From Aeromicrobium senzhongii (GTDB lineage: Bacteria; Actinomycetota; Actinomycetes; Propionibacteriales; Nocardioidaceae): DNA of 64,000 bases. The stretch is taken from NCBI RefSeq assembly GCF_014334735.1, contig NZ_CP060587.1, positions 1 to 64,000 on the forward strand, in the 5' to 3' direction. Every line of letters begins with the position of its first letter. Position 1 is the stretch's first letter. A program made the translations under genes and the position numbers. Shown here piece by piece: positions 35,896 to 45,414 of the stretch. The notes beneath the pieces are model-generated. The model was not told where the DNA came from. It searched no databases and saw only the letters and a program-made list of their open reading frames with translations.

Positions 35896-38583
35896 CTACG
35901 CGCCGGTCAGCAGGTCACCGCGCGCAGCACGGCGGCGGCGCTGCTCGGCCGGATCGGGCACCGGCACCGCGGCGATCAGGCTGCGCGTGTACTCCTGGGT
36001 GGGACGGCGCAGGACCTGGTCTCGGTCGCCCAGCTCGACCAGCTTGCCGCGTTGCATCACGGCCACCCGGTTGGCCAGGGTGTCCACGACGGCGAGGTCG
36101 TGGGTGATGAACAGGCAGGCGAACTGCAGCCGCTGCTGCAACTCCAGGAACAGCTCCAGCACTCGCGACTGCACGGAGACGTCCAGCGCCGAGGTCGGCT
36201 CGTCGGCGATCAGCAGATCGGGATCCAGTGCCAGGGCGCGTGCCAGGCTGATGCGCTGACGCTGCCCGCCGGACAGCTCGTGCGGGAAGCGCTCGGCGAA
36301 GTCGCGCGGCAGCTCGACCGAGTCGAGCAGGCTCTGGACCTTCTCGGTCACCTGCGCGCTCGTCAGGTCGGTGTGCACCCGCAGCGGCTCGGCGATGCAG
36401 TCCAGGATCGACATCCGCGGGTTGAGCGACGCGGCGGGATCTTGGAAGACGAAGCCGAACCGGCGGCGGAACGGCCTCAGGTCGGCGTCGCTCAGGCCGG
36501 AGACCAGCTCGCCGCCCACGCGGACCGTGCCCGAAGTCGGCTGCTGGAGACCGACGGCGACCCGGCCGAGGGTCGACTTGCCCGAGCCGGACTCGCCCAC
36601 GAGTCCGAGGACCTCGCCGCGGTGCACCTGCAGGCTGACGTGGTCGACGGCGCGGAAGACCGGCTCGCCCCAGCCGCCGGCGAACTCGACGACGACGTCG
36701 TCGAGGTCGAGCACGACCGGTGCGTTCTGCAGCGGTGCCGGTCCGGTCGCCGTGGTCCCCTCCGCAGCGCGCGTGCGACCGAGGTGGGGCACCGAGTCCA
36801 GCAGGGCGCGCGTGTAGGGATGCGCCGGAGCCGAGAACAGCTGGTCGACCGGAGCCGTCTCGACGATCTTGCCGCGGTACATGACCACGACGCGATCGGC
36901 CATGTCGGCGACGACGCCCATGTTGTGCGTGATCAGCACGATCGCGGTGCCGAGCCGGTCCCGCAGGTCCAGCAGGAGCTCGAGGATCGCGGCCTGGACC
37001 GTCACGTCCAGGGCCGTGGTGGGCTCGTCCGCCACGATCACGTCGGGGTCGCAGGCGATCGCGATGGCGATCATGACGCGCTGCTTCTGGCCGCCCGAGA
37101 GCTGGTGCGGGTAGTAGTCGACGCGCTGGTCCGGATCGGGCAGGCCGACCAGGTCCAGCAGTTCGACGGCACGGGCGCGGGCCTGCGACTTGCTGACGTC
37201 GCGGTGCGCGCGGATCGCCTCGATGATCTGCCAACCCACGGTGCGCACGGGATCGAGCGCGGTCGAGGGCTCCTGGAAGATCATCGAGATCTCGTCGCCG
37301 CGGACGGGGCGCAGGTCGCGCGAGCTCATCCCGATGAGCTCGCGCTCGGCGGCGTCGGACGTGCGCAGGACCGCCGATCCGTCGACGTTCGCCGTGCCGG
37401 GCAGCAGGCCCATGACGGCGCGGGACGTGACGGACTTGCCCGAGCCGGACTCGCCGACGACGGCCACGACCTCACCGGGCGCGACGTCGAAGCCGACGTT
37501 GTCCACCGCGACGATCCGGCCGGCGTCGGTGCCGAAGCTGACGCGCAGGTTCGACAGCGACAGGACCGCGGTGCGTCGCGGCGGCTGGCCGTTCGTTCCG
37601 ACCGGGGCCTCGGTGCCCGATGCCACCTCGGGGGCGGGGGCCAGGTCCTCGGCGAGCTCGATCTCGAGCTCGCTCTCGGCCTTGTCGCCACCGCGGGTGC
37701 GCAGCAGCGGGTTCATGATGTCGTTGAGGCTCTCGCCGAGCAGTGTCACGCCGAGCACGACCAGCACGATGGCCAAGCCCGGGAAGAGACCCGTCCACCA
37801 GATGTCATTCGTCGCGTCGGGCATCGCCTTGTTGAGGTCGTAGCCCCATTCGGCGGCGGCCGACGGCTCGATGCCGAAGCCCAGGAAGCCCAGGGCCGCC
37901 AGGGTCAGGATCGCCTCGGAGGCGTTCAAGGTGGCGATGACCGGCAGGGTCTGCGCCACGTTCGACAGGACGTGCCGGCGCAGGATGCGGGGCGTGCGGA
38001 CGCCCACGACCTTCGCGGCGTCGACGTACGGCTCGGTCTTGACCGAGACGGTCGCGTTGCGGATGACGCGGAAGTACTGCGGGATGAAGATGACGGTGAT
38101 CGAGATCGCCGCCGACGCGATGCCGCCCAGGGCACCACTCGAGCCGCCCGAGACCACGATCGACACGACGATCGCCAGCAGCAGCGAGGGGAACGAGTAC
38201 AGCGCGTCCATCACCAGGACGAGGGTCTTGTCGAGCCAGCCGCCGAGGTAGCCCGAGACCAGGCCCAGCGGGACGCCGATGAGGCTCGACACGGCCACGG
38301 CGAGCACGATGACCTCGACCGCGGTGCGGGCACCGTAGATCACGCGGGACAGCACGTCGGTGCCGCCGACGGTCGTGCCGAACCAGTGGTCGGCACTGGG
38401 CGGCTGCTGGGTGCCGAACAGCACTCCGTCGTCGCCGCGGACCTGGTTGAAGTCGTAGGGGGCCAGCCACGGCGCGAAGACCGCGAGCACGAGGAAGAAC
38501 GCGATGAGGAACGCGCCGAGCAGCAGCATGAACCGCTGCAACCCGTGGGACTGCTCGATGACGCTCTTGCCGGGGTACCGCAT
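35896..38583 (-). CDS. Fused dipeptide ABC permease plus two ATPase domains (DppC-DppD-DppF)
   Basis: An 895-aa polypeptide joining three usual subunits. Residues 1-300: a DppC-type permease with six helices and the EAA-loop region (EPYVDAAKVVGVRTPRILRRH). After a linker rich in Glu and Pro, ATPase 1 has Walker A GESGSGKSVTSRA near 375, signature LSGGQKQRV near 493 and VIVADEPTTALD. ATPase 2 has GESGSGKSTLGRV near 664, LSGGQRQRISLARAL near 769 and LLIADEPTSALD. Each ATPase ends with the oligopeptide-transporter extension (HPYTRALLDSVP; TQEYTRSLIAAVP). The ATG overlaps the DppB stop. Fusions of this kind occur in actinobacteria; the cargo is probably peptides. Confidence 0.92.
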   Translation of the reverse strand: MRYPGKSVIEQSHGLQRFMLLLGAFLIAFFLVLAVFAPWLAPYDFNQVRGDDGVLFGTQQPPSADHWFGTTVGGTDVLSRVIYGARTAVEVIVLAVAVSSLIGVPLGLVSGYLGGWLDKTLVLVMDALYSFPSLLLAIVVSIVVSGGSSGALGGIASAAISITVIFIPQYFRVIRNATVSVKTEPYVDAAKVVGVRTPRILRRHVLSNVAQTLPVIATLNASEAILTLAALGFLGFGIEPSAAAEWGYDLNKAMPDATNDIWWTGLFPGLAIVLVVLGVTLLGESLNDIMNPLLRTRGGDKAESELEIELAEDLAPAPEVASGTEAPVGTNGQPPRRTAVLSLSNLRVSFGTDAGRIVAVDNVGFDVAPGEVVAVVGESGSGKSVTSRAVMGLLPGTANVDGSAVLRTSDAAERELIGMSSRDLRPVRGDEISMIFQEPSTALDPVRTVGWQIIEAIRAHRDVSKSQARARAVELLDLVGLPDPDQRVDYYPHQLSGGQKQRVMIAIAIACDPDVIVADEPTTALDVTVQAAILELLLDLRDRLGTAIVLITHNMGVVADMADRVVVMYRGKIVETAPVDQLFSAPAHPYTRALLDSVPHLGRTRAAEGTTATGPAPLQNAPVVLDLDDVVVEFAGGWGEPVFRAVDHVSLQVHRGEVLGLVGESGSGKSTLGRVAVGLQQPTSGTVRVGGELVSGLSDADLRPFRRRFGFVFQDPAASLNPRMSILDCIAEPLRVHTDLTSAQVTEKVQSLLDSVELPRDFAERFPHELSGGQRQRISLARALALDPDLLIADEPTSALDVSVQSRVLELFLELQQRLQFACLFITHDLAVVDTLANRVAVMQRGKLVELGDRDQVLRRPTQEYTRSLIAAVPVPDPAEQRRRRAARGDLLTGA

Positions 38584-39665
38584 CAGAACCTCACTCGGGG
38601 GTCGACGAGCGCCACGATGGCGTCGATGAGGAAACTCGCGATGCACACGACGAACGCGATCGCGGTGACGATGCCCTGCACGGCGAGGAAGTCGCGCCGG
38701 ATCAGGTACTGCGCCAGCTCGTAGCCGATGCCCTTCCACTCGAAGGTGGTCTCGGTCAGCACGGCGCCGGCCAGCAGCATGGCGATCTGCATGCCCATGA
38801 CCGTGACGACGGGGACGAGCGCGTTGCGGAAGGCGTGCTTGCGCTCGACCTGGCGCTCGGAGACGCCGCGGGCGCGGGCGGCCGTGACGTAGTCGGCGCG
38901 CAGCGTCTGCAGCAGGTTGACGCGCACGAGGCGCAGGAAGACGCCACCGGTGAGCAGGCCCAGGGCGAGGGCGGGCAGGACCGCGTGCTGCAGGACGTCC
39001 CACACGTACTTCGGCTCTCCCCACAGCAGGGCGTCGATGATCATGATGTTGGTCTGGGGCTCGACCTTGGCCAGCGTCAGCTCGGTGGCGGTCGAGGCGC
39101 GGCCCGAGGTCGGCCAGCCGAACGGCGCGGTGGCCAGCTTCAGCAGCAGGCCGACGAAGAAGACGGGCGCGGCGTACGCGACGATCGCGAACAGCCGCAG
39201 CAGCACGTCGGGCCAGCGGTCGCGGTACCGCGCGGCGATCCGGCCGAGCGGGATGCCGACGGAGAAGGCGACCAGGAGTGCCCAGAAGGACAGCTCGAGA
39301 GTGGCCGCGCCGTTGACGATGAGGATGTCGGTGACCTCGCGGTTGTCGGTCAGCGTCGTGCCGAAGTCCCCGCGCAGGATGTTGCCCAGGTACTCCACGT
39401 ACTGGGTCAGGATCGGCCGGTCGAGGCCGGCCTCGGCCTTGCGCTCGGCGATCTGATCCGGCGTCAGTCGACCACCCTGCGCCGCGGTGATCGGGTCACC
39501 GATCACCCGCATGAGGAAGAAGACCAGGGTGACCAGCACCCACAGCATGGGCACGATGAGGGCCAGCCGGACCAGCAGGTAGCGCGCCAGCGGGCTCAGC
39601 CCGCCGCGGCGGGTGGGCGGCTCGGCCGACGGTGTGTCGGCGGCGACGAGGACGTCAGTGGTCAC
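38583..39665 (-). CDS. Peptide ABC transporter permease (DppB-like)
   Basis: First membrane subunit of the peptide importer, 360 aa. About six helices; an N-terminal helix around residues 30-50, a large external loop and the EAA-type motif DYVTAARARGVSERQVERKHA near the C-terminus. A Thr/Pro/Arg-rich cytoplasmic leader of 25 residues precedes the first helix. It lies downstream of the binding-protein gene and a strong stem-loop and overlaps the fused permease-ATPase gene by ATGA. Confidence 0.92.
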   Translation of the reverse strand: MTTDVLVAADTPSAEPPTRRGGLSPLARYLLVRLALIVPMLWVLVTLVFFLMRVIGDPITAAQGGRLTPDQIAERKAEAGLDRPILTQYVEYLGNILRGDFGTTLTDNREVTDILIVNGAATLELSFWALLVAFSVGIPLGRIAARYRDRWPDVLLRLFAIVAYAAPVFFVGLLLKLATAPFGWPTSGRASTATELTLAKVEPQTNIMIIDALLWGEPKYVWDVLQHAVLPALALGLLTGGVFLRLVRVNLLQTLRADYVTAARARGVSERQVERKHAFRNALVPVVTVMGMQIAMLLAGAVLTETTFEWKGIGYELAQYLIRRDFLAVQGIVTAIAFVVCIASFLIDAIVALVDPRVRF

Positions 39666-39690
39666 AATGCACTCCTGGCAGCGTGGAAGC

Positions 39691-39727
39691 GGGGTCCCGG
39701 CGCGCCGACCTGGCGCGCCGGGACCCC
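39691..39727 (-). terminator. Perfect 16-base stem-loop within the peptide ABC operon
   Basis: GGGGTCCCGGCGCGCC (39691-39706) pairs perfectly with GGCGCGCCGGGACCCC (39712-39727) around a 5-base loop. It lies between the binding-protein stop and the DppB start, the same position as the hairpin in the sugar operon. It should lower expression of the membrane genes relative to the binding protein or stabilise the upstream mRNA. Confidence 0.75.
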
Positions 39728-39744
39728 GTTCCTGGGTTGATCGG

Positions 39745-41328
39745 TTACTTCGACAGCGACGAGAACCGGAACTTGAACGACGCGTCGAGCGTGTCGTCCA
39801 CGCCCTTGACGTCGGTGCCCGAGACCGCGACCTGCGCGCCGGTCAGCAGCGGGAGGATCGGGATCTGGGCGGCCACCATGTCCTGTGCCTTGGCCAGGGT
39901 CGCCTCGCGGGACGCCTGGTCGGAGTCGACGCGCTGGGCGTCGAGCAGCTTCGTCATCGCGTCGTCCTCGTAGTGCGACTGCAGGAAGTTGTTCGGCGCG
40001 AAGAACGGCGTCAGGTAGTTGTCGGCGTCCGGGAAGTCCGGGAACCAGCCCAGCTGGAAGGCCGGGTAGGCGTCGGCGACGCGCTCCTCGGAGTAGGTGT
40101 TCCACTCCGTCGACTGCAGGTTGACCTTGAACAGGCCGTCGGCCTCGAGCTGGCGCTTGACCGCCTGGTACTCCTGGTCCGAGCTGCTGCCGTAGTGGTC
40201 GGGGCTCCACTGCAGGTTGAGCGTGACGGGGGTCTTGACGCCCGCGTCCTCGAGGTACTTCTTCGCGGCGGCGGGGTCGGGCTTGTCGCCGTAGGCGTCC
40301 TTGAACGCCTCGGTGGCACCGGTCTGGCCCTCCGGGACGGCCGAGTACGCGGGCGTGAACGTGCCCTTGTAGACCTCGGAGGAGATCTCGTCGCGGTTGA
40401 CCAACGAGGCCGCGGCCTTGCGGACGGCCAGCTTCTGCTCGGCGCCGTCGCCGGGCATCGTCTTGAGGTTGAAGACGATGTAGCGCAGCTCGCCACCGGG
40501 GCCCGTGTGGACCGTGACGTCGTCCTTCTTCTTCTCGAGGCTCTCGATGTCGGTCGGCGTCAGCGAACGGTAGGCGACGTCGATGTCACCCTTCTCGACG
40601 TCGAGCTTGAGGTTGTTCGAGTCGGCGTAGTACCGCATCGTCACGTCGGACTTCGGCTCGCCGTAGGTGCCGTCGTAGTCCGGGTTGATCGTGAACTCGG
40701 CCAGCTCGTTCTTCTTGTACTCGCCGATCGTGTACGGGCCGGCGAAGCCGTTGGCCTCGACCGCCTCCTCGTCGGAGAGCAGCTTGTCGGCGGGGTAGGT
40801 CTCCTCGTCGACGATCGGACCGGCGGAGGTGACGAGCACCTGGGCGAAGGTCTGGTCGTTGGGGGCCGCGAGCGTGAACGCCACGGTGGAGTCGTCGCGC
40901 GCCTCGACCTTCTTCATGGCGCCGAGCAGCGAGGCCGGGCCGTTGGGGTCGTTGATGTCGACGATGCGCTGGAACGAGAAGGCGACGTCGGAGGCGGTGA
41001 GCTCGTTGCCGTTGGCGAACTTCAGGCCCGACTTCAGGGTGCACACGTACACGGTGGGCTTCTCGAAGTCGCACTTCTCCGCGGCGTCGGGCGTGAGCTC
41101 GGTGCTGCCGGCCGGGAAGTTGAGCAGGTACTGGTACACCTGCGTCTGCACGGCCATGGAGCCGTTGTCGTACGAGCCGGCCGGGTCGATGGAGACCACC
41201 TTGTCGGTGGTGCCCACGATCAGGCCCGCGTCGCTGTCGTCGCTCCGGCCGGAGCCGCACGCCGCCAGCACGGAGCCGGCGAGGGTGGCAGCAGCCAGCA
41301 CGGTGGCGCGTCGCCGCATGGAATTCAT
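39745..41328 (-). CDS. Peptide ABC transporter substrate-binding lipoprotein
   Basis: Extracytoplasmic solute-binding protein family 5, 527 aa. Signal peptide with lipobox LAACGS (Cys about residue 24). Family segments include [15 protein letters not shown], the ...[21 protein letters not shown]... region (a family 5 hallmark), FNLKTMPG and [26 protein letters not shown] precedes the ATG. First gene of the leftward operon; an inverted repeat lies just upstream. Confidence 0.94.
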   Translation of the reverse strand: MNSMRRRATVLAAATLAGSVLAACGSGRSDDSDAGLIVGTTDKVVSIDPAGSYDNGSMAVQTQVYQYLLNFPAGSTELTPDAAEKCDFEKPTVYVCTLKSGLKFANGNELTASDVAFSFQRIVDINDPNGPASLLGAMKKVEARDDSTVAFTLAAPNDQTFAQVLVTSAGPIVDEETYPADKLLSDEEAVEANGFAGPYTIGEYKKNELAEFTINPDYDGTYGEPKSDVTMRYYADSNNLKLDVEKGDIDVAYRSLTPTDIESLEKKKDDVTVHTGPGGELRYIVFNLKTMPGDGAEQKLAVRKAAASLVNRDEISSEVYKGTFTPAYSAVPEGQTGATEAFKDAYGDKPDPAAAKKYLEDAGVKTPVTLNLQWSPDHYGSSSDQEYQAVKRQLEADGLFKVNLQSTEWNTYSEERVADAYPAFQLGWFPDFPDADNYLTPFFAPNNFLQSHYEDDAMTKLLDAQRVDSDQASREATLAKAQDMVAAQIPILPLLTGAQVAVSGTDVKGVDDTLDASFKFRFSSLSK

Positions 41329-41344
41329 CCGATCCTCCTGTCGG

Positions 41345-41363
41345 GTGTCCACCATCTGGACAC
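41345..41363. promoter_or_regulatory. Inverted repeat before the peptide ABC operon
   Basis: GTGTCCA (41345-41351) and TGGACAC (41357-41363) flank CCATC. It lies 17 bases upstream of the binding-protein start, in its 5' leader or promoter. It suits a dimeric repressor, or a small hairpin next to the ribosome binding site. Confidence 0.5.
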
Positions 41364-41482
41364 TCGGTCCAGACGGTACTCCCGACCGGCGGAGCGTGCC
41401 ACGTCCTGAAGGTTGCGTTTCTATTAACCGCTCGCCGGACGGGCGAATCGGGGTGTCACCCCAGGGCGATACCCTTGGACTC

Positions 41483-42760
41483 ATGAGCCATGACCAGCAT
41501 CTCGCCGAGTTCGATCCCGACGTCGCGGCGCTCCTCGACGCCGAGTTGGCTCGCCAGCAGACGACGCTCGAGATGATCGCCTCCGAGAACTTCGCTCCGG
41601 TCGCCGCCCTCGAGGCGCAGGGCAGCGTGCTGACGAACAAGTACGCCGAGGGCTACCCCGGCAAGCGCTACTACGGCGGCTGCGAGTTCGTCGACCAGGT
41701 CGAGCAGCTGGCCATCGACCGGCTCAAGCAGCTCTTCGGCGCCGAGTACGCGAACGTGCAGCCCCACTCGGGCGCCTCGGCCAACGCCGCGGCCCTGCAC
41801 GCGATCGCCACGGCCGGCGACACGATCCTGGGCCTCGACCTGGCCAACGGCGGCCACCTGACGCACGGCATGAAGCTCAACTTCTCGGGCCGGCTCTACA
41901 ACCCGATCGCCTACCACGTCGTCCCCGAGACCGGCCTGGTCGACATGGACGAGGTCCGCGCCCTCGCGATCGAGCACCGTCCCCGCGTGATCATCGCCGG
42001 CTGGTCGGCCTACCCGCGCCAGCTCGACTTCGCCGCGTTCCGCGCGATCGCCGACGAGGTCGACGCCGTCCTGTGGGTCGACATGGCTCACTTCGCCGGC
42101 CTCGTCGCCGCGGGCCTGCACCCCAGCCCGCTGCCGCACGCGCACATCGTCACCACCACGACGCACAAGACCCTCGGCGGCCCGCGCGGCGGCGCGATCC
42201 TCACCAACGACGAGGCGATCGCCAAGAAGATGCGCTCGGCCGTGTTCCCCGGTCAGCAGGGCGGCCCGCTCGAGCACGTGATCGCCGCCAAGGCCGTCGC
42301 GTTCAAGATGGCGCTCCAGCCCGAGTTCGCCGAGCGCCAGCAGCGCACGATCGAGGGCGCCCAGATCCTCGCCGACCGGCTCCTGGCCGATGACGCGGTC
42401 GCCGCCGGCATCCAGGTCCTCAGCGGTGGCACCGACGTGCACCTGGTCCTGGTCGACCTGCGCAACTCCGAGCTCGACGGTCAGCAGGCCGAGGACCGTC
42501 TCGACCAGGTCGGCATCACCGTCAACCGCAACGCGGTCCCGAACGACCCGCGTCCGCCGATGGTCACGTCCGGTCTGCGGATCGGCACGCCCGCGCTGGC
42601 CACCCGTGGCTTCGGCGCCGAAGAGTTCCGTGAGGTCGCCGACGTCATCGCCGCGGCGCTGCAGCCCGGCGAGGTCGACATCGACGGCCTGCGCAAGCGC
42701 ACGGCCGTCCTGGCCGAGCGCTTCCCGCTCTACCCCGGCCTCAAGCCGTTCACGTCATGA
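41483..42760 (+). CDS. glyA: Serine hydroxymethyltransferase
   Basis: PLP enzyme interconverting serine and glycine with tetrahydrofolate, feeding one-carbon metabolism. The 425-aa product has [18 protein letters not shown], the tetra-Gly-like GGHLTHG loop, and the PLP-lysine motif [21 protein letters not shown] lies seven bases before the ATG and no Shine-Dalgarno is evident, so a leaderless transcript is likely. I see no riboswitch in the 154-base upstream spacer. It overlaps the SURF1 gene by four bases. Confidence 0.96.
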   Translation: MSHDQHLAEFDPDVAALLDAELARQQTTLEMIASENFAPVAALEAQGSVLTNKYAEGYPGKRYYGGCEFVDQVEQLAIDRLKQLFGAEYANVQPHSGASANAAALHAIATAGDTILGLDLANGGHLTHGMKLNFSGRLYNPIAYHVVPETGLVDMDEVRALAIEHRPRVIIAGWSAYPRQLDFAAFRAIADEVDAVLWVDMAHFAGLVAAGLHPSPLPHAHIVTTTTHKTLGGPRGGAILTNDEAIAKKMRSAVFPGQQGGPLEHVIAAKAVAFKMALQPEFAERQQRTIEGAQILADRLLADDAVAAGIQVLSGGTDVHLVLVDLRNSELDGQQAEDRLDQVGITVNRNAVPNDPRPPMVTSGLRIGTPALATRGFGAEEFREVADVIAAALQPGEVDIDGLRKRTAVLAERFPLYPGLKPFTS

Positions 42761-43491
42761 TCGATCGGCCGGGACCCGGTGCGTGGTTCGCTCCGCGCCT
42801 GCTCGGCCTGCACCTGTTCGCGATCGTCGCGATCGGGTGCTGCATCTTCATGGGCACGTGGCAGCTGGGCGTGTACGACCAGCGCCAGGCCGACGAACAG
42901 GTCCAGGCCGCGGGCTCCGGTCCCGCCGACATCGAGTCGGTGTGGGGTCCGGGCGAGGTCTTCACGACCGACCAGGACCAGCGCGCCGTCACGGTGACGG
43001 GTCGGTTCCGGCCCGCCGCCGAGCAGCTGTGGGTCACCGATCGCACCGATGACGGTCGGTCGGGCGTGTGGCTGCTGGCCCCGGTCACGGTCGACGAGGC
43101 GCAGTTGATGGTGGTGCGGGGTTGGGCGCCCAAGCCCACCGCCACGTTCCCCGAGGTGCCGACCGGTCCCGTGTCCTTCGAGGCCGTGCTGCAGCCGGGC
43201 CAGGAGTCCGGGGCGGGCTGGGATCCCCAGGCCCGCACGATCGGCTCGGTGCGGATCCCGACCCTGCTGAACGAGCTCGGCTACGACAACCTGTGGTCCG
43301 GCTTCGCGATCGCGACCGATCAGAAGGTGGCCGGCGGCCTGGACGTCGCCGAGGTCCCGTCGCCCGACGTGTCGTGGACGGCCGGCGGCCGCAACCTCGG
43401 ATACGGACTGCAATGGTGGGTGTTCGCGGTCTTCGCGCTCTTCATGTGGTGGCGCATGTCCCGCGAGATGGTGCTTGGCCGAGATCGGTAA
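42757..43491 (+). CDS. SURF1-family protein
   Basis: Membrane protein linked to cytochrome c oxidase assembly. The 244-aa product has two terminal membrane helices (residues about 14-33 and 220-238) flanking an extracytoplasmic domain. Family motifs: [12 protein letters not shown] after helix 1, VTVTGRF, and VVRGWAPKP in the middle. The C-terminal [20 protein letters not shown] matches the LQ(W)WxFA pattern of SURF1. Its ATG overlaps the glyA stop. Confidence 0.88.
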   Translation: MIDRPGPGAWFAPRLLGLHLFAIVAIGCCIFMGTWQLGVYDQRQADEQVQAAGSGPADIESVWGPGEVFTTDQDQRAVTVTGRFRPAAEQLWVTDRTDDGRSGVWLLAPVTVDEAQLMVVRGWAPKPTATFPEVPTGPVSFEAVLQPGQESGAGWDPQARTIGSVRIPTLLNELGYDNLWSGFAIATDQKVAGGLDVAEVPSPDVSWTAGGRNLGYGLQWWVFAVFALFMWWRMSREMVLGRDR

Positions 43492-43500
43492 TCTGGGGCC

Positions 43501-43839
43501 GTGAACGATCGACTCCTGCGCGCTTACCAGGTCATGGCGACCATCGTCGGACTCAACCTCCTGATCGTGATGGCGGGCTTCATCGGCAAGATCGCCACCG
43601 ACGCGGGCTCGTGGTGGAACCTCAACCAGGACATGTTCCTGGTCATCGACCAGGTGCACGGCTTCCTGTTCATGATCCTGATCGTCATCGTCGCGCGCCT
43701 GACCCTGCGCGAGAAGTGGTCCTGGGGCTTCATGCTCAGCGTCATCGTGCTGGCGTGCATCCCGTTCGTGTCCTTCTGGTCCGAGCGCCGCACCACCCTG
43801 CGCGTCCACGCCGGCCGCCAGCCCGCCGCTGCGGTCTGA
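43501..43839 (+). CDS. DUF3817 membrane protein
   Basis: A 112-aa protein with three hydrophobic helices and the family motif VDQVHGFLFMILIVIVA-like DQVHGFLFMILIVIVARL (His in the second helix), followed by WSWGFMLSVIVLACIPFVSFW. DUF3817 proteins are widespread in actinobacteria, function unknown. TAATCT at 43489-43494 overlaps the SURF1 stop and lies six bases before the GTG, so this gene likely has its own leaderless promoter inside the operon. Confidence 0.85.
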   Translation: MNDRLLRAYQVMATIVGLNLLIVMAGFIGKIATDAGSWWNLNQDMFLVIDQVHGFLFMILIVIVARLTLREKWSWGFMLSVIVLACIPFVSFWSERRTTLRVHAGRQPAAAV

Positions 43840-43843
43840 CGCT

Positions 43844-44047
43844 CTAGCCCTCGTCGTGCCCGGGGACGAACAGGTCCTCGATCCGGCACTCGAACACCTC
43901 GGCCAGCCGAAACGCCAACGGGAGTGAGGGGTCGTACCGGCCCTTCTCGATGGAGATCACGGTCTGGCGCGAGACGCCGAGCTCGTCGGCGAGGCGCTTC
44001 TGCGACCATCCGCGCTCCTCGCGCGTGCGCAGGACGTGGTTGAGCAT
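43844..44047 (-). CDS. Small XRE-family (Cro/CI-type) regulator
   Basis: A 67-aa protein that is almost entirely a helix-turn-helix: TREERGWSQKRLADELGVSR, QTVISIEKGRYDPSLPLAF, then LAEVFECRIEDLF. It matches the YozG/Cro-like short repressors often paired with a small membrane protein gene. Its ATG overlaps the stop of that partner gene (44047-44508). Two tandem palindromes in the shared promoter upstream are the likely autoregulatory operator. Confidence 0.88.
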   Translation of the reverse strand: MLNHVLRTREERGWSQKRLADELGVSRQTVISIEKGRYDPSLPLAFRLAEVFECRIEDLFVPGHDEG

Positions 44048-44508
44048 CAGCCCTCCCGGCGCCTGATCCACACCAGTCGAACGCCGACGTCGGCCATCGC
44101 GAAGGTGGTCAGAGCGATGAGCGCGACCCTGAGCGAGACGGCCAGGTCGACGATCACCCCGGCGACCAGGACCACGCCCAGGACCAGCAGCAGGTCGGTG
44201 AAGGCGCCGCTCTGGGCGCGCTGCAGCCAGTGGGACTCGATCGTGTCGTCAGGGCGCTGCACCGCGTCGCGGATCGAGCCCGGGTCGACGAGGGCGACCC
44301 ATGCCATCGCGAAGACCGACGGCAGCGAGACGAACGCCACCAGGAGGATCTCGCTGCGGCGCGACCCGTCGAGCCCCGCCAGCGCCCACAGCGCGAGCGC
44401 CCCCGACACCGAGAGCGCCACCCCGGTGCATCCTGCCAGCAGTACCGCGGTCCCACCCCCGAACCGTGACCGTCCCCACAAGCTTTGGTCCTTCACCTGC
44501 GACGTCAT
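44047..44508 (-). CDS. Four-helix membrane protein paired with the XRE regulator
   Basis: A 153-aa protein with four hydrophobic segments (about residues 18-45, 52-75, 98-118, 124-143) and a cytoplasmic loop with IRDAVQRPDDTIESHWLQRA. I recognise no catalytic motif. The pairing of such a protein with a tiny XRE regulator is a recurring bacterial arrangement of unknown function; DUF2178-like partners are the closest idea. It is the first gene of the operon and lies 15 bases from the tandem operator. Confidence 0.75.
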   Translation of the reverse strand: MTSQVKDQSLWGRSRFGGGTAVLLAGCTGVALSVSGALALWALAGLDGSRRSEILLVAFVSLPSVFAMAWVALVDPGSIRDAVQRPDDTIESHWLQRAQSGAFTDLLLVLGVVLVAGVIVDLAVSLRVALIALTTFAMADVGVRLVWIRRREG

Positions 44509-44522
44509 GCCTCGACCGTAGT

Positions 44523-44555
44523 GTCAAGGAGCTTTGACAGTCAAGGGACCTTGAC
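44523..44555. promoter_or_regulatory. Tandem palindromic operator of the XRE module
   Basis: Two 16-base palindromes one base apart: GTCAAGGAGCTTTGAC (44523-44538, one mismatch between arms) and GTCAAGGGACCTTGAC (44540-44555, perfect arms). On the minus strand they overlap a likely promoter: TTGACT as -35 and TACGGT as -10, about 18 bases apart. Two dimers of the XRE protein could bind on adjacent helical turns (17-base spacing is about 1.6 turns). Confidence 0.75.
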
Positions 44556-44642
44556 CTCTCCGCCCCGAGATTTGCTTCTCAACTCACCTTTGATTGCCCC
44601 TCAAAGGTCGAAATAGGAGCAAATCTGGGAGGGGCGGAGGTC
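44553..44642. repeat. 90-base imperfect palindrome after the enoyl-CoA hydratase gene
   Basis: Matching arm blocks are GACCT at 44553 with AGGTC ending at 44642, CCGCCCC with GGGGCGG, AGATTTGCT (44568-44576) with AGCAAATCT (44618-44626), and ACCTTTGA (44586-44593) with TCAAAGGT (44601-44608), around a short ATT-GCCCC centre. It adjoins the stop of the leftward hydratase gene, so it may serve as terminator, but it is longer and more regular than needed. Confidence 0.7.
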
Positions 44643-45414
44643 AGCGGCCGGCGAAGGCGGCGTTGCCGGGGCCGTCGGCGAGGAAGGAGGCCATGCCGTG
44701 CTGGAGGTCCTCGGTGTCGAAGAGCTCGGCGGCGATGGCGGTGGTGCGGGTGATCGAGCCGGGCACGCCCCCGGCCTCGAACTCGCGCAGGATCTCCTTG
44801 GCTGCCGCGAACGCGCGGGTCGGGCCCACCGCGAGGTCCGCGGCGAAGGCGTCGACGCCGGCGTCCAGCTCGTCGGGGGCGAAGACGCGGTTCACGACGT
44901 TCCAGCGCTCGAGGGTGGCCGCGTCGTACGGGGTCCCGGTGAACACGAACTCCTTGGCCCGCGCGACGCCGGCACGGCCCGCGAAGCGCTGCGTGCCGCC
45001 CATCGTGGGGGTGAGACCGATGACCCGCTCGACCAGGCCGAACTTCGCCTTCTCGGAGGCCAGCAGCACGTCACAGGCGAGCGCGACCTCGAGGGCCCAC
45101 GTCAGTGTGAGGGCGTGCGCGACGAACACGGTCGGCACCGGCAGCGCCGCGAAGCGCTCGGGCAGCTCCAGCATGCGGTCGTAGAGCGCCTGGGTGTCGG
45201 CCTTCGTCTTCCGAGCGTGGAACTGGGCCACGTCCACACCGCCCGAGACGATCTTGCCCTCGGCGCGCACCACGAGGACGCGGGGCAGGTCGGCCTCGAC
45301 CTGGTCGAGGGCCGCGTCGAACTCGTCGTGCAGCTCCAGCGAGTAGAGGTTCACCGGTCCGGACGAGAACGTCAGCGTCGTGACACCCGCGTCGTGGCGG
45401 AGGTCGACGGTCAC
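44641..45414 (-). CDS. Enoyl-CoA hydratase/isomerase family protein
   Basis: Crotonase-fold enzyme, 257 aa. The oxyanion-hole regions are EGKIVSGGVDVAQF and VFVAHALTLTWALEVALACD, the latter replacing the usual GGG with Leu-Thr-Trp. The catalytic Glu positions of classic hydratases fall in KFGLVERVIGLTPTMGGTQR, where one Glu is kept. It may act on an acyl-CoA in beta-oxidation or on an unusual substrate. The GTG overlaps the stop of a 35-aa membrane microprotein gene. An unusual palindrome follows the stop. Confidence 0.88.
   Translation of the reverse strand: MTVDLRHDAGVTTLTFSSGPVNLYSLELHDEFDAALDQVEADLPRVLVVRAEGKIVSGGVDVAQFHARKTKADTQALYDRMLELPERFAALPVPTVFVAHALTLTWALEVALACDVLLASEKAKFGLVERVIGLTPTMGGTQRFAGRAGVARAKEFVFTGTPYDAATLERWNVVNRVFAPDELDAGVDAFAADLAVGPTRAFAAAKEILREFEAGGVPGSITRTTAIAAELFDTEDLQHGMASFLADGPGNAAFAGR

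Noticed and set aside
35827..38724. A 965-codon plus-strand open frame over the peptide ABC fusion gene
   Set aside because: Antisense to a well-supported ABC gene and without family features.
41329..41482. Possible riboswitch before glyA
   Set aside because: Only small inverted repeats are visible and the glyA start looks leaderless, leaving no room for a leader RNA.
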